From IMG/VR virus record IMGVR_UViG_3300043395_002017, positions 1 to 56,661 of that record: DNA of 56,661 nt. One strand, given 5' to 3'. The notes beneath the pieces are model-generated. The model had not been told where the DNA came from and did not search any database. It worked only from the letters and a program-made list of their open reading frames with translations. The translations under genes and the position numbers were made by a program. How positions within the stretch are numbered: position 1 is the stretch's first letter; each line of letters begins with the position of its first letter. This stretch comes from a virus. This document shows positions 25,538 to 32,433 of the stretch, piece after piece.

Positions 25538-26661
25538 GCACTCCTTTGCATAAGCTGCACATCTTCAACAAGCTGTGTCGGGAACTGTCTTATCTCCTGT
25601 GCCTTCGCTGCGCCTCGTCGAGTGTGAACGAAGTACGGCATCACAGACGACACATCCTGATGCCCGCTCATCTGCATCACGGTGATGAGGTCACCACCAT
25701 TCTCAATAGTTTCGGTGATGGCTGTGCGACGAAGGTCACGAAGCTGAAGCTCTCGACCAAGCTTTGCCGCTTCACAAATGTCGAGATAATATTTGTTGAT
25801 GGTGCTGACGGGATAGGGAATGAACTTGCCCTGTCGTCTCACCATCTGCGGGGCAACATAGTCGGACAAGAAGAAGTCCTTCTGCTGTTGCTTGAGCATT
25901 TTAGCAAGCCCTTCAGAGATTGGCAACTGCACTTTCGCATCACGTTTGCTCTGACGGATGGTGACGGTGTTGGTTTCGAAGTTGATATTTTCCCACTTCA
26001 GGTTGAGGATGTCGCTGACGCGCTGACCCCACTCGTACAGCATGTAAAACACAAGCCCTGCGTTGCGCCATTGCCAACGCGAGAATGCTGTGTTGAGAAA
26101 TGCTCGGACGTCTTCGCGTCGCCACATCACCTTGCGGTGTTTCAATTGCTTACATTTTATTTTCTCGAACGGATTGTGTCGAGTGTAGCCACAGCGGATG
26201 GCATAGTTAAGTAGCAGCTTATATATGGTGAGATGGGTGTTGGCAACACGCGGTGTTGTCTGACGCACCTGCTCGTCATACATGCGCTGTATCATGGGCG
26301 TTTCCAACGTTGACAGCTTCGCGTGCTGCAACGCAACACCGGCAACCTTGACGTTGCGCCATGCCTCGATTGAGAGTCGATATTGTTTCTTCGTTACTTC
26401 GGCAAGCGAAGTGAAGTTGACGCTATGCAGGTAGGCATAGATGACGTCTTTGATTTTGCCGTCCTTGCGCAGGTCGGCAATGTGTTTCATTGCGCTGCGC
26501 CATTCTTCCATACGGGCGTTGCTTTCGACGGCATAGGCTTCGGCGTCTTCGCGCTTGTCGAGCGGGAAAGACTTACGCTTGACGACGCCTGCATCGATTG
26601 CATTCTGTGGAGGATTGTAATAAATGTCAGAGACTCGAAAGCGTAAGTTTTGTGGTGTCAT
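25534..26661 (-). CDS. int: Tyrosine recombinase / integrase
   Basis: 375 residues from the ATG at 26661, which overlaps the upstream stop (ATGA). Catalytic set: R214 in 'EWGQRVSDILNL', K239 in 'RQSKRDAK', R311 in 'LRDLRRTAITE' (the usual box-II His is Arg308), H334 in 'MSGHQD' and the nucleophile Y343 in 'MPYFVHT'. N-terminal SAM-like core-binding domain at ~85-165. It could integrate the genome or resolve multimers. No repressor or attP is recognisable nearby. Confidence 0.93.
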   Translation of the reverse strand: MTPQNLRFRVSDIYYNPPQNAIDAGVVKRKSFPLDKREDAEAYAVESNARMEEWRSAMKHIADLRKDGKIKDVIYAYLHSVNFTSLAEVTKKQYRLSIEAWRNVKVAGVALQHAKLSTLETPMIQRMYDEQVRQTTPRVANTHLTIYKLLLNYAIRCGYTRHNPFEKIKCKQLKHRKVMWRREDVRAFLNTAFSRWQWRNAGLVFYMLYEWGQRVSDILNLKWENINFETNTVTIRQSKRDAKVQLPISEGLAKMLKQQQKDFFLSDYVAPQMVRRQGKFIPYPVSTINKYYLDICEAAKLGRELQLRDLRRTAITETIENGGDLITVMQMSGHQDVSSVMPYFVHTRRGAAKAQEIRQFPTQLVEDVQLMQRSA

Positions 26662-26876
26662 GTCCTGCTCCTGATGCATCTTGCCTGCTCCCGCAACACA
26701 GTCTGAACTGGACCGGGTGCGCAAATGTTGGAGCTATCGTCAATGGCTTTTGCGCATTCCTCACGCTCATGCGCGGCGACAAGTTCGGCGAAGCGTTCAA
26801 ACGCATCGGTGTGGTTCCATAGCCGAGGCTCAAGCCCTGCTTCTTCTGCCAGTCGGATGATGGTGTCACGATCCAT
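26658..26876 (-). CDS. 'ERFAALVAAHERE' family small protein (copy 2)
   Basis: 72 residues: 'MDRDTIIRLAEEAGLEPRLW', 'AFERFAELVAAHEREECAKA' and a divergent tail with 'CAPGPVQTVLREQARC'. Coupled to the integrase by ATGA and abutting the next gene. Paralogue of 25034-25285 and 27052-27279. Confidence 0.75.
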   Translation of the reverse strand: MDRDTIIRLAEEAGLEPRLWNHTDAFERFAELVAAHEREECAKAIDDSSNICAPGPVQTVLREQARCIRSRT

Positions 26877-27055
26877 TATTTCCCCCAGAACATTGCAAAC
26901 GGAAAGTCTTTTTCGGTGTAGTCACGCTTCTCCAGACTGGGTGCGTACTCCCAAGCGTGGAAGTCAGGCATACGGAGGCCTTTCTCAGAAGGCAGATACA
27001 GAACGCGCCGAAAACCGATCATGTTCATAAAGTGCCACCAGAGCCAGTTAATCAT
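26876..27055 (-). CDS. Hypothetical aromatic-rich protein, 59 aa
   Basis: Begins MINWLWWHFMNMIGFRRVLYL, then 'HAWEYAPSLEKRDYTEKDFP'. ATG at 27055 overlaps the upstream stop (ATGA). Rich in Trp/Phe/Tyr; a short amphipathic N-terminus may lie on the membrane. Not recognised. Confidence 0.65.
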   Translation of the reverse strand: MINWLWWHFMNMIGFRRVLYLPSEKGLRMPDFHAWEYAPSLEKRDYTEKDFPFAMFWGK

Positions 27056-27279
27056 TCCTGCCCCCTTGCTCTGATGGCGGTGGCTATCTGTTCGTTTACC
27101 CAATCTGGCAGCGTCATATCGTCAGCCACCTTCGCACAAGCCTCACGCTCGGCAGCGGCAACCAAGGCAGCGAAGCGTTCAATGGCCTCCATGCCCACAA
27201 GAGATTCTGCGTGGAAGGTGTCTGTTTCAAAGCCGGGATCAGCCTCCCGCGCCATGCGGATGATGTCGTCGCGGGTCAT
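27052..27279 (-). CDS. 'ERFAALVAAHERE' family small protein (copy 3)
   Basis: 75 residues: 'MTRDDIIRMAREADPGFETD', 'AIERFAALVAAAEREACAKV' and 'IATAIRARGQE'. Best-preserved copy; the end 'AIRARGQ' is typical of this family in Burkholderiales phages as far as I recall. Couples by ATGA at both ends. Confidence 0.78.
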   Translation of the reverse strand: MTRDDIIRMAREADPGFETDTFHAESLVGMEAIERFAALVAAAEREACAKVADDMTLPDWVNEQIATAIRARGQE

Positions 27280-27575
27280 GTCTTCTCTCCTAGTCGTTCG
27301 CGCAGGGCGGTAAGGGCATCTCGAACATTCCCATCGATGGCATTGGGCGGGTGCTCATCCACCGTGCTGGCGTAGCAGATCAGACTGTCGGTGTAGGGAT
27401 AGACAGACTCCAACGCCTCCAACGCCTGCCGCAGCAGGGCGGTGTCGCGCTCGGCAACAAGTGAGACGAAGTGCTCTATCTGCTCTAGGGTTGTTAATCT
27501 GAAGTCCAAGGGATTACGATTTGAATCAGTAATAATGACTTCTTGAACCATCGAAACAATGTCATCGCGGGTCAT
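27276..27575 (-). CDS. Mosaic of ERFAALVAA module and 'LRQALEALE' module, 99 aa
   Basis: N-terminal half 'MTRDDIVSMVQEV...LEQIEHFVSLVAERD' is the paralogue module of copy 3. The C-terminal half 'TALLRQALEALE ... ALTALRERLGEKT' is shared with the 82-aa protein at 27757-28005, including a 39-nt stretch of identical DNA. This looks like a fusion produced by recombination between neighbours. Function unknown. Confidence 0.75.
   Translation of the reverse strand: MTRDDIVSMVQEVIITDSNRNPLDFRLTTLEQIEHFVSLVAERDTALLRQALEALESVYPYTDSLICYASTVDEHPPNAIDGNVRDALTALRERLGEKT
27409..27447 (-). repeat. Gene-module duplication, copy 1 (39 bp)
   Basis: Identical to 27842-27880, within the LRQALEALE module of 27276-27575. 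A second shared block of 28 bp lies at 27283-27310 and 27764-27791. Confidence 0.9.
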
Positions 27576-27760
27576 GTATTTTCTCCGTCAATCCACTCCC
27601 AACCTAACAGCACGCGCATCATCACGCGGTGCAGCCATATAGGTTTCTTTTCAAAGTTGATTTGCAACCCGATTGGGCCACCGATGCGATATCCGCCAAC
27701 GTACTTTCGGTGAAGGTATGCAAAACTGCCCTGTGCTACATACACGGTTTCGTCTTTCAT
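27572..27760 (-). CDS. Small hypothetical protein, 62 aa
   Basis: Begins 'MKDETVYVAQGSFAYLHRKY' then 'GGYRIGGPIGLQINF' and a basic end 'IWLHRVMMRVLLGWEWIDG'. ATG at 27760 overlaps the upstream stop by 4 nt, which decides the start over a longer frame. Beta-rich; not recognised. Confidence 0.65.
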   Translation of the reverse strand: MKDETVYVAQGSFAYLHRKYVGGYRIGGPIGLQINFEKKPIWLHRVMMRVLLGWEWIDGENT

Positions 27761-28005
27761 ATTTTCTCTCCTAGTCGTTCGCGCAGGGCGGCTGTGAGTC
27801 CTTCTAAGTCTTGGCCCCAAGCGCCACGCTCAATGTGCCATTCCAACGCCTCCAACGCCTGCCGCAGCAGGGCGGTGTCGTCGGGGGGGTGGGTGTAGAG
27901 GGGCGTCCCGTCACCATGTTGATTGAACACAATGCGTCCACTCCAAAGGCCGTCATCGTCAACGAAGTTTTCAGTCTTTACCCACGCCACAGGCTCATTG
28001 CTCAT
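27757..28005 (-). CDS. Conserved phage protein, 'MSNEPVAWV...PLYTHPP' plus 'LRQALEALE' module
   Basis: 82 residues. The first 45 match a common phage module ('PVAWV', then 'DGTPLYTHPP'), the rest is the 'TALLRQALEALEW...ALRERLGEK' helix shared with 27276-27575. Both module boundaries fall at DDTALL. ATGA coupling at both ends. Widespread in phages and prophages without known function. Confidence 0.78.
   Translation of the reverse strand: MSNEPVAWVKTENFVDDDGLWSGRIVFNQHGDGTPLYTHPPDDTALLRQALEALEWHIERGAWGQDLEGLTAALRERLGEKI
27842..27880 (-). repeat. Gene-module duplication, copy 2 (39 bp)
   Basis: Identical to 27409-27447, within the LRQALEALE module of 27757-28005. Confidence 0.9.
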
Positions 28006-28358
28006 GCTTCACCTCCAATCCCGTGTGCGCGTTCGATAAGGCGCACTATGTCGCGCACTGTTGCCGTACCGCTTGGTGGCAGCGGGAGCGCGTCAATCTC
28101 CTCATCCGTCAGCGGCTTGCGCTGCGGTGGGTGGGTGTAGAGGGCCATTCCTGTAGTCAGAACAAGTGCAGGGTTAGTCGGAACAACAGTGAAGTGCCCC
28201 GCATATGAGCCGCTCACATACGCCATCGGCTCCTGCTCAGGCTCCGCAAGCGCGGTGCGGAGGGCGGCTCTCGCTGCGTTCACCTGCTCCCACGAATATG
28301 CGTCCAACGCCTCAAGCGCCTGCTGCGCGGCTTGTCGTAAAGTTATTTCAGCTTGCAT
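28002..28358 (-). CDS. Hypothetical mosaic protein with PLYTHPP-like module, 118 aa
   Basis: N-terminal helix 'LRQAAQQALEALDAYSWEQV', central 'EPMAYVSG...GMALYTHPPQR' like the neighbouring module, then 'KPLTDEEIDALPLP' and 'VRDIVRLIERAHGIG'. The last motif is found in many Burkholderiales prophage proteins. Its start overlaps the 51-aa gene by 16 nt. Function unknown. Confidence 0.75.
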   Translation of the reverse strand: MQAEITLRQAAQQALEALDAYSWEQVNAARAALRTALAEPEQEPMAYVSGSYAGHFTVVPTNPALVLTTGMALYTHPPQRKPLTDEEIDALPLPPSGTATVRDIVRLIERAHGIGGEA

Positions 28359-28498
28359 TCGTACACCTTGCTGTCAATATAAAATGAAGAAAGCTTGTCG
28401 CAGTCTCTTTGAATACGTGACATTCCAATGATGCCACCGAGTGCAAATGATGCTGCGACAACAATGGCAAATATCACAAGCTCTACACTGTCTTTCAT
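28343..28498 (-). CDS. Single-TM micro-protein, 51 aa
   Basis: Reads 'MKDSVELVIFAIVVAASFAL' then 'GGIIGMSRIQRDCDKLSSFY' and 'IDSKVYECKLK'. One N-terminal membrane helix with a short exported or periplasmic-type tail bearing two cysteines that could pair. GGAGAAAAGAA precedes ATG. Overlaps both neighbours (4 and 16 nt). Confidence 0.72.
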   Translation of the reverse strand: MKDSVELVIFAIVVAASFALGGIIGMSRIQRDCDKLSSFYIDSKVYECKLK

Positions 28499-29328
28499 TT
28501 CTTTTCTCCTTGCTCAAACAAAGCGTTAGCAACTTCAAAGATGCGCTTTTTATTTTGAAGCGCGTTGATGTATTCTTGCGGAAAGCAGTCGATACCATTC
28601 ACTGAACCAATCCACATGCCTGCAACGCAAGCATTGGTGTCGGTGTCCCATCCATAGGATACGGCATGACGCAACGTAGCGCCACCATCACCCCTGCCGT
28701 AATGCACAGCATGTCGTGCAGCGTTGAAGGTGTACATGATGGAGCCTTTCTTGACGCGAGTAGCCGTCGGATTGAAATACAACGAATGGAACTGGGGCTG
28801 CACCGGCCCCATCAACTCAGCAACGAACGCGGCGGTGTAGTTGATAATATCGGCGTTGCCGTGTGTCATCAAGCTTGCAGCAACAGCGTCGGCAAGCGCT
28901 TGTGTGCTGTTGTTGTGGTTGGCAGCAAGGCAGGCAGCGATGCGCATGATGCTGCCGTTGCCGCTGTCGTGTGTGTCGCCTGTCGAAGCAAAGGGTCGGT
29001 CATGCTCCATGCGATCAATGGCAGCAGCGGTGGTGCGTCCAATGTCAAAGACATATCCACGGGTGCCATAGTTGCCCGTCTTGCGCCAGTCCTTGAAGCG
29101 ACGTGCTGCATCCTGCGGATCGAACTTACCACGGGCAACGTAGCTCTCGCCCAATGCCAACGTCAATGCGCCATCGTCGGTGTACTCACCGAGACTAACA
29201 TCGTGTGCGCCACCAGTTGTCAGCTTAACATCATCCGGGTTCATTGGTTCACCAAACTCATAAGGTGCGCCAAGCATATCGCCTAGAAACGCACCGACAA
29301 ACATGCCGACAACTTGATCACGGGTCAT
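28495..29328 (-). CDS. ADP-ribosylglycohydrolase (DraG/ARH fold)
   Basis: 277 residues. Metal-site motifs of the family: T50-D51-D52 in 'GEYTDDGALTLAL', 'GNGSIMRIA' near 124-131, and D228-T-D230-T-N in 'GWDTDTNACVAG'. N-terminal 'GAFLGDMLGAPYE' is also typical. It removes ADP-ribose from proteins or nucleic acids with bound Mg2+. In the early region, so it could reverse host ADP-ribosylation used as defence, or control the phage's own modification. Full length. Confidence 0.94.
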   Translation of the reverse strand: MTRDQVVGMFVGAFLGDMLGAPYEFGEPMNPDDVKLTTGGAHDVSLGEYTDDGALTLALGESYVARGKFDPQDAARRFKDWRKTGNYGTRGYVFDIGRTTAAAIDRMEHDRPFASTGDTHDSGNGSIMRIAACLAANHNNSTQALADAVAASLMTHGNADIINYTAAFVAELMGPVQPQFHSLYFNPTATRVKKGSIMYTFNAARHAVHYGRGDGGATLRHAVSYGWDTDTNACVAGMWIGSVNGIDCFPQEYINALQNKKRIFEVANALFEQGEKK

Positions 29329-29552
29329 TGTGTATCCTTTTCTTTCGGAGGTTTTCGAAGCGGCGTTACTTGCGCCGCAGCAGGAATGTGGAAAATATTT
29401 CCGGTCATGTCGAGGCAGTAACTGAACATGCCGTCGAGATGATCGAAGAAGAAATAATTATCGCACCACTTCACGTAGTTCCGTTTCGGAACGCTGTATA
29501 GTGGTGTAGGTTGCAGGTGTATCCAATCACGCAGGTCTACTTCGCTGATCAT
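29325..29552 (-). CDS. Conserved small phage protein, 75 aa
   Basis: 'TPLYSVPKRNYVKWCDNYFF' then 'FDHLDGMFSYCLDMTGNIFH' and 'IPAAAQVTPL'. The 'YFFFDHLDGMFSYC' core recurs in podophage early genes. ATGA coupling to the ADP-ribosylglycohydrolase. Beta-rich; function unknown. Confidence 0.75.
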   Translation of the reverse strand: MISEVDLRDWIHLQPTPLYSVPKRNYVKWCDNYFFFDHLDGMFSYCLDMTGNIFHIPAAAQVTPLRKPPKEKDTQ

Positions 29553-29704
29553 GATGTTCCTTTCGACAACACCTGCTTCGGTGTCTTGCGTTGAACACGA
29601 TTGCTCGGATGACAGAGATATTTTTCACCAAGCTTTAGAATGGCTTGCTTGGCACGTTCGAAGTTTCGTTGCTGAATCTCTTGCAATTGCTGTTCGATGG
29701 TCAT
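29549..29704 (-). CDS. Small helical protein, 51 aa
   Basis: Begins MTIEQQLQEIQQRNFERAKQ and ends with a basic tail 'QRKTPKQVLSKGTS'. Start at 29704 chosen for GAGG eight bases ahead and the ATGA overlap with the 25-aa peptide gene; the longer in-frame extension is Arg-rich, atypical sequence. Not recognised. Confidence 0.65.
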   Translation of the reverse strand: MTIEQQLQEIQQRNFERAKQAILKLGEKYLCHPSNRVQRKTPKQVLSKGTS

Positions 29705-29778
29705 ATTAATAGCCTCAAGAAAAATGGTAGCGTCAGAATGACGACGATGAGTATCAGTCCGTCGTCGTCGTCTATCAC
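29701..29778 (-). CDS. Tiny membrane peptide, 25 aa (GTG start)
   Basis: GTG at 29778 overlaps the upstream stop (GTGTGA), and its own stop overlaps the next ATG (ATGA). Four Asp residues near the N-terminus are followed by a hydrophobic run 'GLILIVVILTLPFFLRLLI'. Coupling at both ends is the main support. The size makes it easy to miss. Confidence 0.5.
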   Translation of the reverse strand: MIDDDDGLILIVVILTLPFFLRLLI

Positions 29779-30041
29779 ACGCTATACCGTTCGTAGTTGC
29801 GGATGCGGCTCTGCTTGTCTGTGTGCTTCTCGACGAAGCGCAACGCTGTGCCGTGGTCACGCAGGGCTTGCATCAACAGGGACAGGTCGCAGTCCTCTTC
29901 GAGGAACGCATAGTCTCCACGTTGATACGAATACGATGATACCTTGTCGGCAATGCCGAGGTTGGTGAGCACACTCTTACGTACCTTGGCCCATGCATGA
30001 CCGGGGTCACTGTAGACAGTGACGGTGAATTGTTTGCGCAT
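29775..30041 (-). CDS. Conserved phage protein, 88 aa
   Basis: 'FTVTVYSDPGHAWAKVRKSV', 'GIADKVSSYSYQRGDYAFLEEDCDL' and 'ALRDHGTALRFVEKHTDK'. The 'YSDPGHAW ... SYSYQ ... LEEDCD' pattern is a recurring phage early-protein family of unknown role. Full length with its own start behind GGAGTAAACAAA. Confidence 0.78.
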   Translation of the reverse strand: MRKQFTVTVYSDPGHAWAKVRKSVLTNLGIADKVSSYSYQRGDYAFLEEDCDLSLLMQALRDHGTALRFVEKHTDKQSRIRNYERYSV

Positions 30042-30046
30042 TTTGT

Positions 30047-30262
30047 TTACTCCTTGATGTAGTCGTCCATGTTCTCTGCTTCGACAGCAACGTAGAACGT
30101 GTTGAGGGTTTCGAAGCTTCCGTCTTCGCCGATGAGCGTCACCATCTGTGACGTGATGATGCGCTCATACCCCAATCGTGGGTGGTCGAGGGCAAGGACA
30201 GTGACCTGCTTATCGTTGAGACGATGTAAGCTATCGCGGACATAATGTACAGTGGGTTTCAT
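30047..30262 (-). CDS. Hypothetical protein, 71 aa
   Basis: 'KPTVHYVRDSLHRLNDKQVT', 'YERIITSQMVTLIGEDGSFE' and acidic end 'AENMDDYIKE'. Beta-rich. ATGA overlap with the 54-aa gene. Not recognised. Confidence 0.65.
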   Translation of the reverse strand: MKPTVHYVRDSLHRLNDKQVTVLALDHPRLGYERIITSQMVTLIGEDGSFETLNTFYVAVEAENMDDYIKE

Positions 30263-30423
30263 AGCATAGCCTCCGGCATGTTGGCGAGCGCTTGCTTACT
30301 TTGTTCGCGCTGTCGCTGTTTCAAAAAAGAACGCTGCCGTTGTCGTTGTGACTCAGGCAGCGCCTTACCTTTGTAGGTATTAAAGGGCCACACCAACGGT
30401 AGCCCTTCGTTGTTGCGTTGCAT
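30259..30423 (-). CDS. Basic small protein, 54 aa
   Basis: Begins MQRNNEGLPLVWPFNTYKGK, then an Arg/Gln-rich helix 'SQRQRQRSFLKQRQREQSKQ'. It overlaps DUF932-like gene's stop by one base (TAATG) and the next start by ATGA. The charge suggests nucleic-acid binding. Not recognised. Confidence 0.65.
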   Translation of the reverse strand: MQRNNEGLPLVWPFNTYKGKALPESQRQRQRSFLKQRQREQSKQALANMPEAML

Positions 30424-31277
30424 TATGCAGGCAGCAGGTCGAACAACTCGCGGTTGATACGAACGTGCTCAGCCACTGCGGTGACAGGGCGAGCCTTACG
30501 CATGCCGACGTTGTTGTCGGTGATAGACTTGATCATCACGTTACCACGCAGCACATTCTCCTGAATGCGATTCCACACAGTGAAGGCATCGCTCAGGTTG
30601 TCCTCGCTACGCTGCACGCCGAGTGCATCACGGATGGTCTTGTCAACAGCGTAGCTGCCCTTGATGGGGCGACCATCGACGTCGACAATGCTGTCGTCCC
30701 ATGCACCCCAACGCTTCATCACGGCTTGCTTGGCAAGCTCATACTGCTGCATGCCATCAAGGTTGATGTTACGGGCAACCTCGAACTGCTGCAACACCGA
30801 AGGCAAAGCCTCAATGACAGAGCGCAGGGATTGCTCGAATCCTGCAATCGACTTCGTCGTGTGGTAGATACGCTGCTGCATACCTTCCCCGGCAACGATG
30901 CCGTTGGAGCAGATGAAGCGGTATGCTCCGGCAAACAAACGCAGGGCAGAGCTACCATCGTGGCTGTTGTAGACGATGATCTCACCACGGGTTTGACCGT
31001 CGCCTTGGTCGCCTCCCTTGCTGAAAGCAACCATGTGGGTCTTGTGCTCAGCCTTGGTCGGGCTGTTCTTCGTGGGACGCTTCTGTGCAGCTTGCACAGG
31101 GAAGTAGTCGTAGTCTGCCATGATGGGCAACAGATCCGCAGTGCGGAAGGCTGCATAGCGATCCGTCAGACGCTCCGCCTTAGTGTCCGAGAACATAGCG
31201 GGAGCACGCTGCTGCATGTCTTCGACAGTGAGCACGCCATTGTCGTTGCGGCGGGAGAAGATGAGTGATTGACGCAT
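30423..31277 (-). CDS. DUF932 family protein
   Basis: 284 residues with 'RYAAFRTADLLPIMADYDYF', 'AGAYRFICSNGIVAG' and 'ITDNNVGMRKARPVTAV', the pattern of the DUF932 phage/plasmid family. Function is unknown in the family. It has its own promoter and leader hairpin (31299-31356) and a CCCGAAAGG element over the ribosome site. One of the strongly expressed early genes by promoter strength. Confidence 0.88.
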   Translation of the reverse strand: MRQSLIFSRRNDNGVLTVEDMQQRAPAMFSDTKAERLTDRYAAFRTADLLPIMADYDYFPVQAAQKRPTKNSPTKAEHKTHMVAFSKGGDQGDGQTRGEIIVYNSHDGSSALRLFAGAYRFICSNGIVAGEGMQQRIYHTTKSIAGFEQSLRSVIEALPSVLQQFEVARNINLDGMQQYELAKQAVMKRWGAWDDSIVDVDGRPIKGSYAVDKTIRDALGVQRSEDNLSDAFTVWNRIQENVLRGNVMIKSITDNNVGMRKARPVTAVAEHVRINRELFDLLPA

Positions 31278-31298
31278 GGTGTTTCCTTTCGGGGTTGT

Positions 31299-31316
31299 GA
31301 CGGCGACAGTGCCGTC
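31299..31316 (-). other. 5'-leader hairpin of the DUF932 gene
   Basis: Minus strand GACGGC, loop ACTGTC, GCCGTC, preceded by CCCATC just after the promoter. It belongs to a set of leaders whose stems differ in sequence but keep pairing (see 32635-32653, 35190-35206, 35462-35482). Confidence 0.65.
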
Positions 31317-31326
31317 GATGGGATCA

Positions 31327-31356
31327 ATTGTACAGCGAAATAAATAGTCGAGTCAA
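31327..31356 (-). promoter_or_regulatory. Sigma70-type promoter of the DUF932 gene
   Basis: Minus strand TTGACT (31356-31351), 18-bp spacer, TACAAT (31332-31327). Transcription would begin near 31320, just before the leader hairpin. Confidence 0.75.
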
Positions 31357-31364
31357 GTATGGGG

Positions 31365-31583
31365 TCATTCGTCCTTGGGTCGGATGTCAACCCATGACAG
31401 CGTGTCACTGCACCACATCATAGGTGACAGGGGCAAGCGCCACTGTATGACAACCTCAAGCGCTTCCGTCATCGTAGACTTCGTTGCACACAAGGGCATG
31501 CCTGCCCTAGCGTCGATGACAGCATAGCCCTGCGACTCGCTACCGGAAATATAAAATTGATGTTCAAGCATAGCTTGCCTCAT
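31365..31583 (-). CDS. Hypothetical protein, 72 aa
   Basis: 'EHQFYISGSESQGYAVIDAR' and 'MPLCATKSTMTEALEVVIQW' then 'DTLSWVDIRPKDE'. Two possible starts: ATG 31583 (ATGA overlap with the upstream stop) or ATG 31571 with GAGG ahead. Beta-rich; not recognised. Confidence 0.65.
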   Translation of the reverse strand: MRQAMLEHQFYISGSESQGYAVIDARAGMPLCATKSTMTEALEVVIQWRLPLSPMMWCSDTLSWVDIRPKDE

Positions 31584-31939
31584 AGAAGATCTTCGGGAAT
31601 GTCAACGTCATCACCGAACACCGACGATACATAAGCACGCATCGCTGCGATGAGCGGTGTTGCACCATACTCCTCAGCACCACTTCGTGTCGTAGCTATC
31701 CAAGGTCTGCCTTCGTTGGGGTTGAGCGGGTTGTAGTCGAGGGTGATGAGTTCACGTTCGATGATGGCTCCGGCTTGCGACCAATTCGTTGATGGTTGCC
31801 ACACTAGGCGATACGCATTGCTGAGAATAACTTTCCACGAAACAACTTCGTTGTCGTCGAGTTCTGCCTTGTGTCCTTCGGCGGTTGCCACTGCCCAGTC
31901 AAGGGCAACACCGTTGAGAATGCTTGTCTTTACTTTCAT
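31580..31939 (-). CDS. DUF2591 family protein
   Basis: 119 residues from ATG 31939, preceded by a ribosome site inside a small hairpin (31943-31957). 'MKVKTSILNGVALDWAVATA', 'YRLVWQPSTNWSQAGAIIER' and 'TPLIAAMRAYVSSVFGDDV...IPEDLL' are the DUF2591 signature of phage and prophage proteins. Function unknown. Confidence 0.9.
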   Translation of the reverse strand: MKVKTSILNGVALDWAVATAEGHKAELDDNEVVSWKVILSNAYRLVWQPSTNWSQAGAIIERELITLDYNPLNPNEGRPWIATTRSGAEEYGATPLIAAMRAYVSSVFGDDVDIPEDLL

Positions 31940-31942
31940 AAG

Positions 31943-31957
31943 TTTCCTTTCAGGAAA
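31943..31957 (-). promoter_or_regulatory. SD-sequestering hairpin ahead of DUF2591 gene
   Basis: Minus strand TTTCCT, loop GAA, AGGAAA. The Shine-Dalgarno AAGGA lies in the loop-proximal 3' arm, seven bases before ATG. Member of the GAA-loop set described in the findings. Confidence 0.6.
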
Positions 31958-32423
31958 AGCTGTATACACCAATGACACGGGTACGGGGTCGGGTTGGGAA
32001 CGTATCGATGATACGTCCGTTGATGAGTGCAAACACATGTCCACGCACCGACACAATGTGTCGTCCCGTGGGATAGCGTGATGCAATGTTGGCAACTGTG
32101 CAGCCTTTGCTGTCGACATCGTCAGCACCGCATTGGTACAGCGACATCAGCCTGTCGCGCTTCTTGCCCGTCTCACCCAGTGTGGTGAAGGTAGCGCCAA
32201 ATATCTTCGCCACTTCGTGGGTTGTCGTCACCTTCGTACCACGGAATTGCTTGCGTCCCTTGCGGAAGAACAGGTCACGCAGGTTGGGGTAGGTATCGAC
32301 GCCAACGTTAGCGAATGCTCGAATGACGCAGTCATTTTTATCTTCGAGTCCGAAGTCCGCCGCCATGTATCCGGGTTCGGCAGGGTGATGGGGCAGATGG
32401 GTGATGAAGATTGTTCGCATGTT
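31950..32423 (-). CDS. Putative papain-like (C/H/D) phage protein, 157 aa
   Basis: Start at ATG 32423; the open frame runs further upstream but that part is low-complexity and crosses another gene. 'KNDCVIRAFANVGVDTYPNL' with C31, 'VSVRGHVFALINGRIIDTF' with H129 and D140: a Cys-His-Asp order like papain-like or bacteriocin-type peptidases. Similar 'NDCVVRA...GHA' proteins occur in many phages. Enzyme activity is inferred only. Confidence 0.72.
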   Translation of the reverse strand, partial: NMRTIFITHLPHHPAEPGYMAADFGLEDKNDCVIRAFANVGVDTYPNLRDLFFRKGRKQFRGTKVTTTHEVAKIFGATFTTLGETGKKRDRLMSLYQCGADDVDSKGCTVANIASRYPTGRHIVSVRGHVFALINGRIIDTFPTRPRTRVIGVYSFS

Positions 32424-32433
32424 GCTGAGCCTT

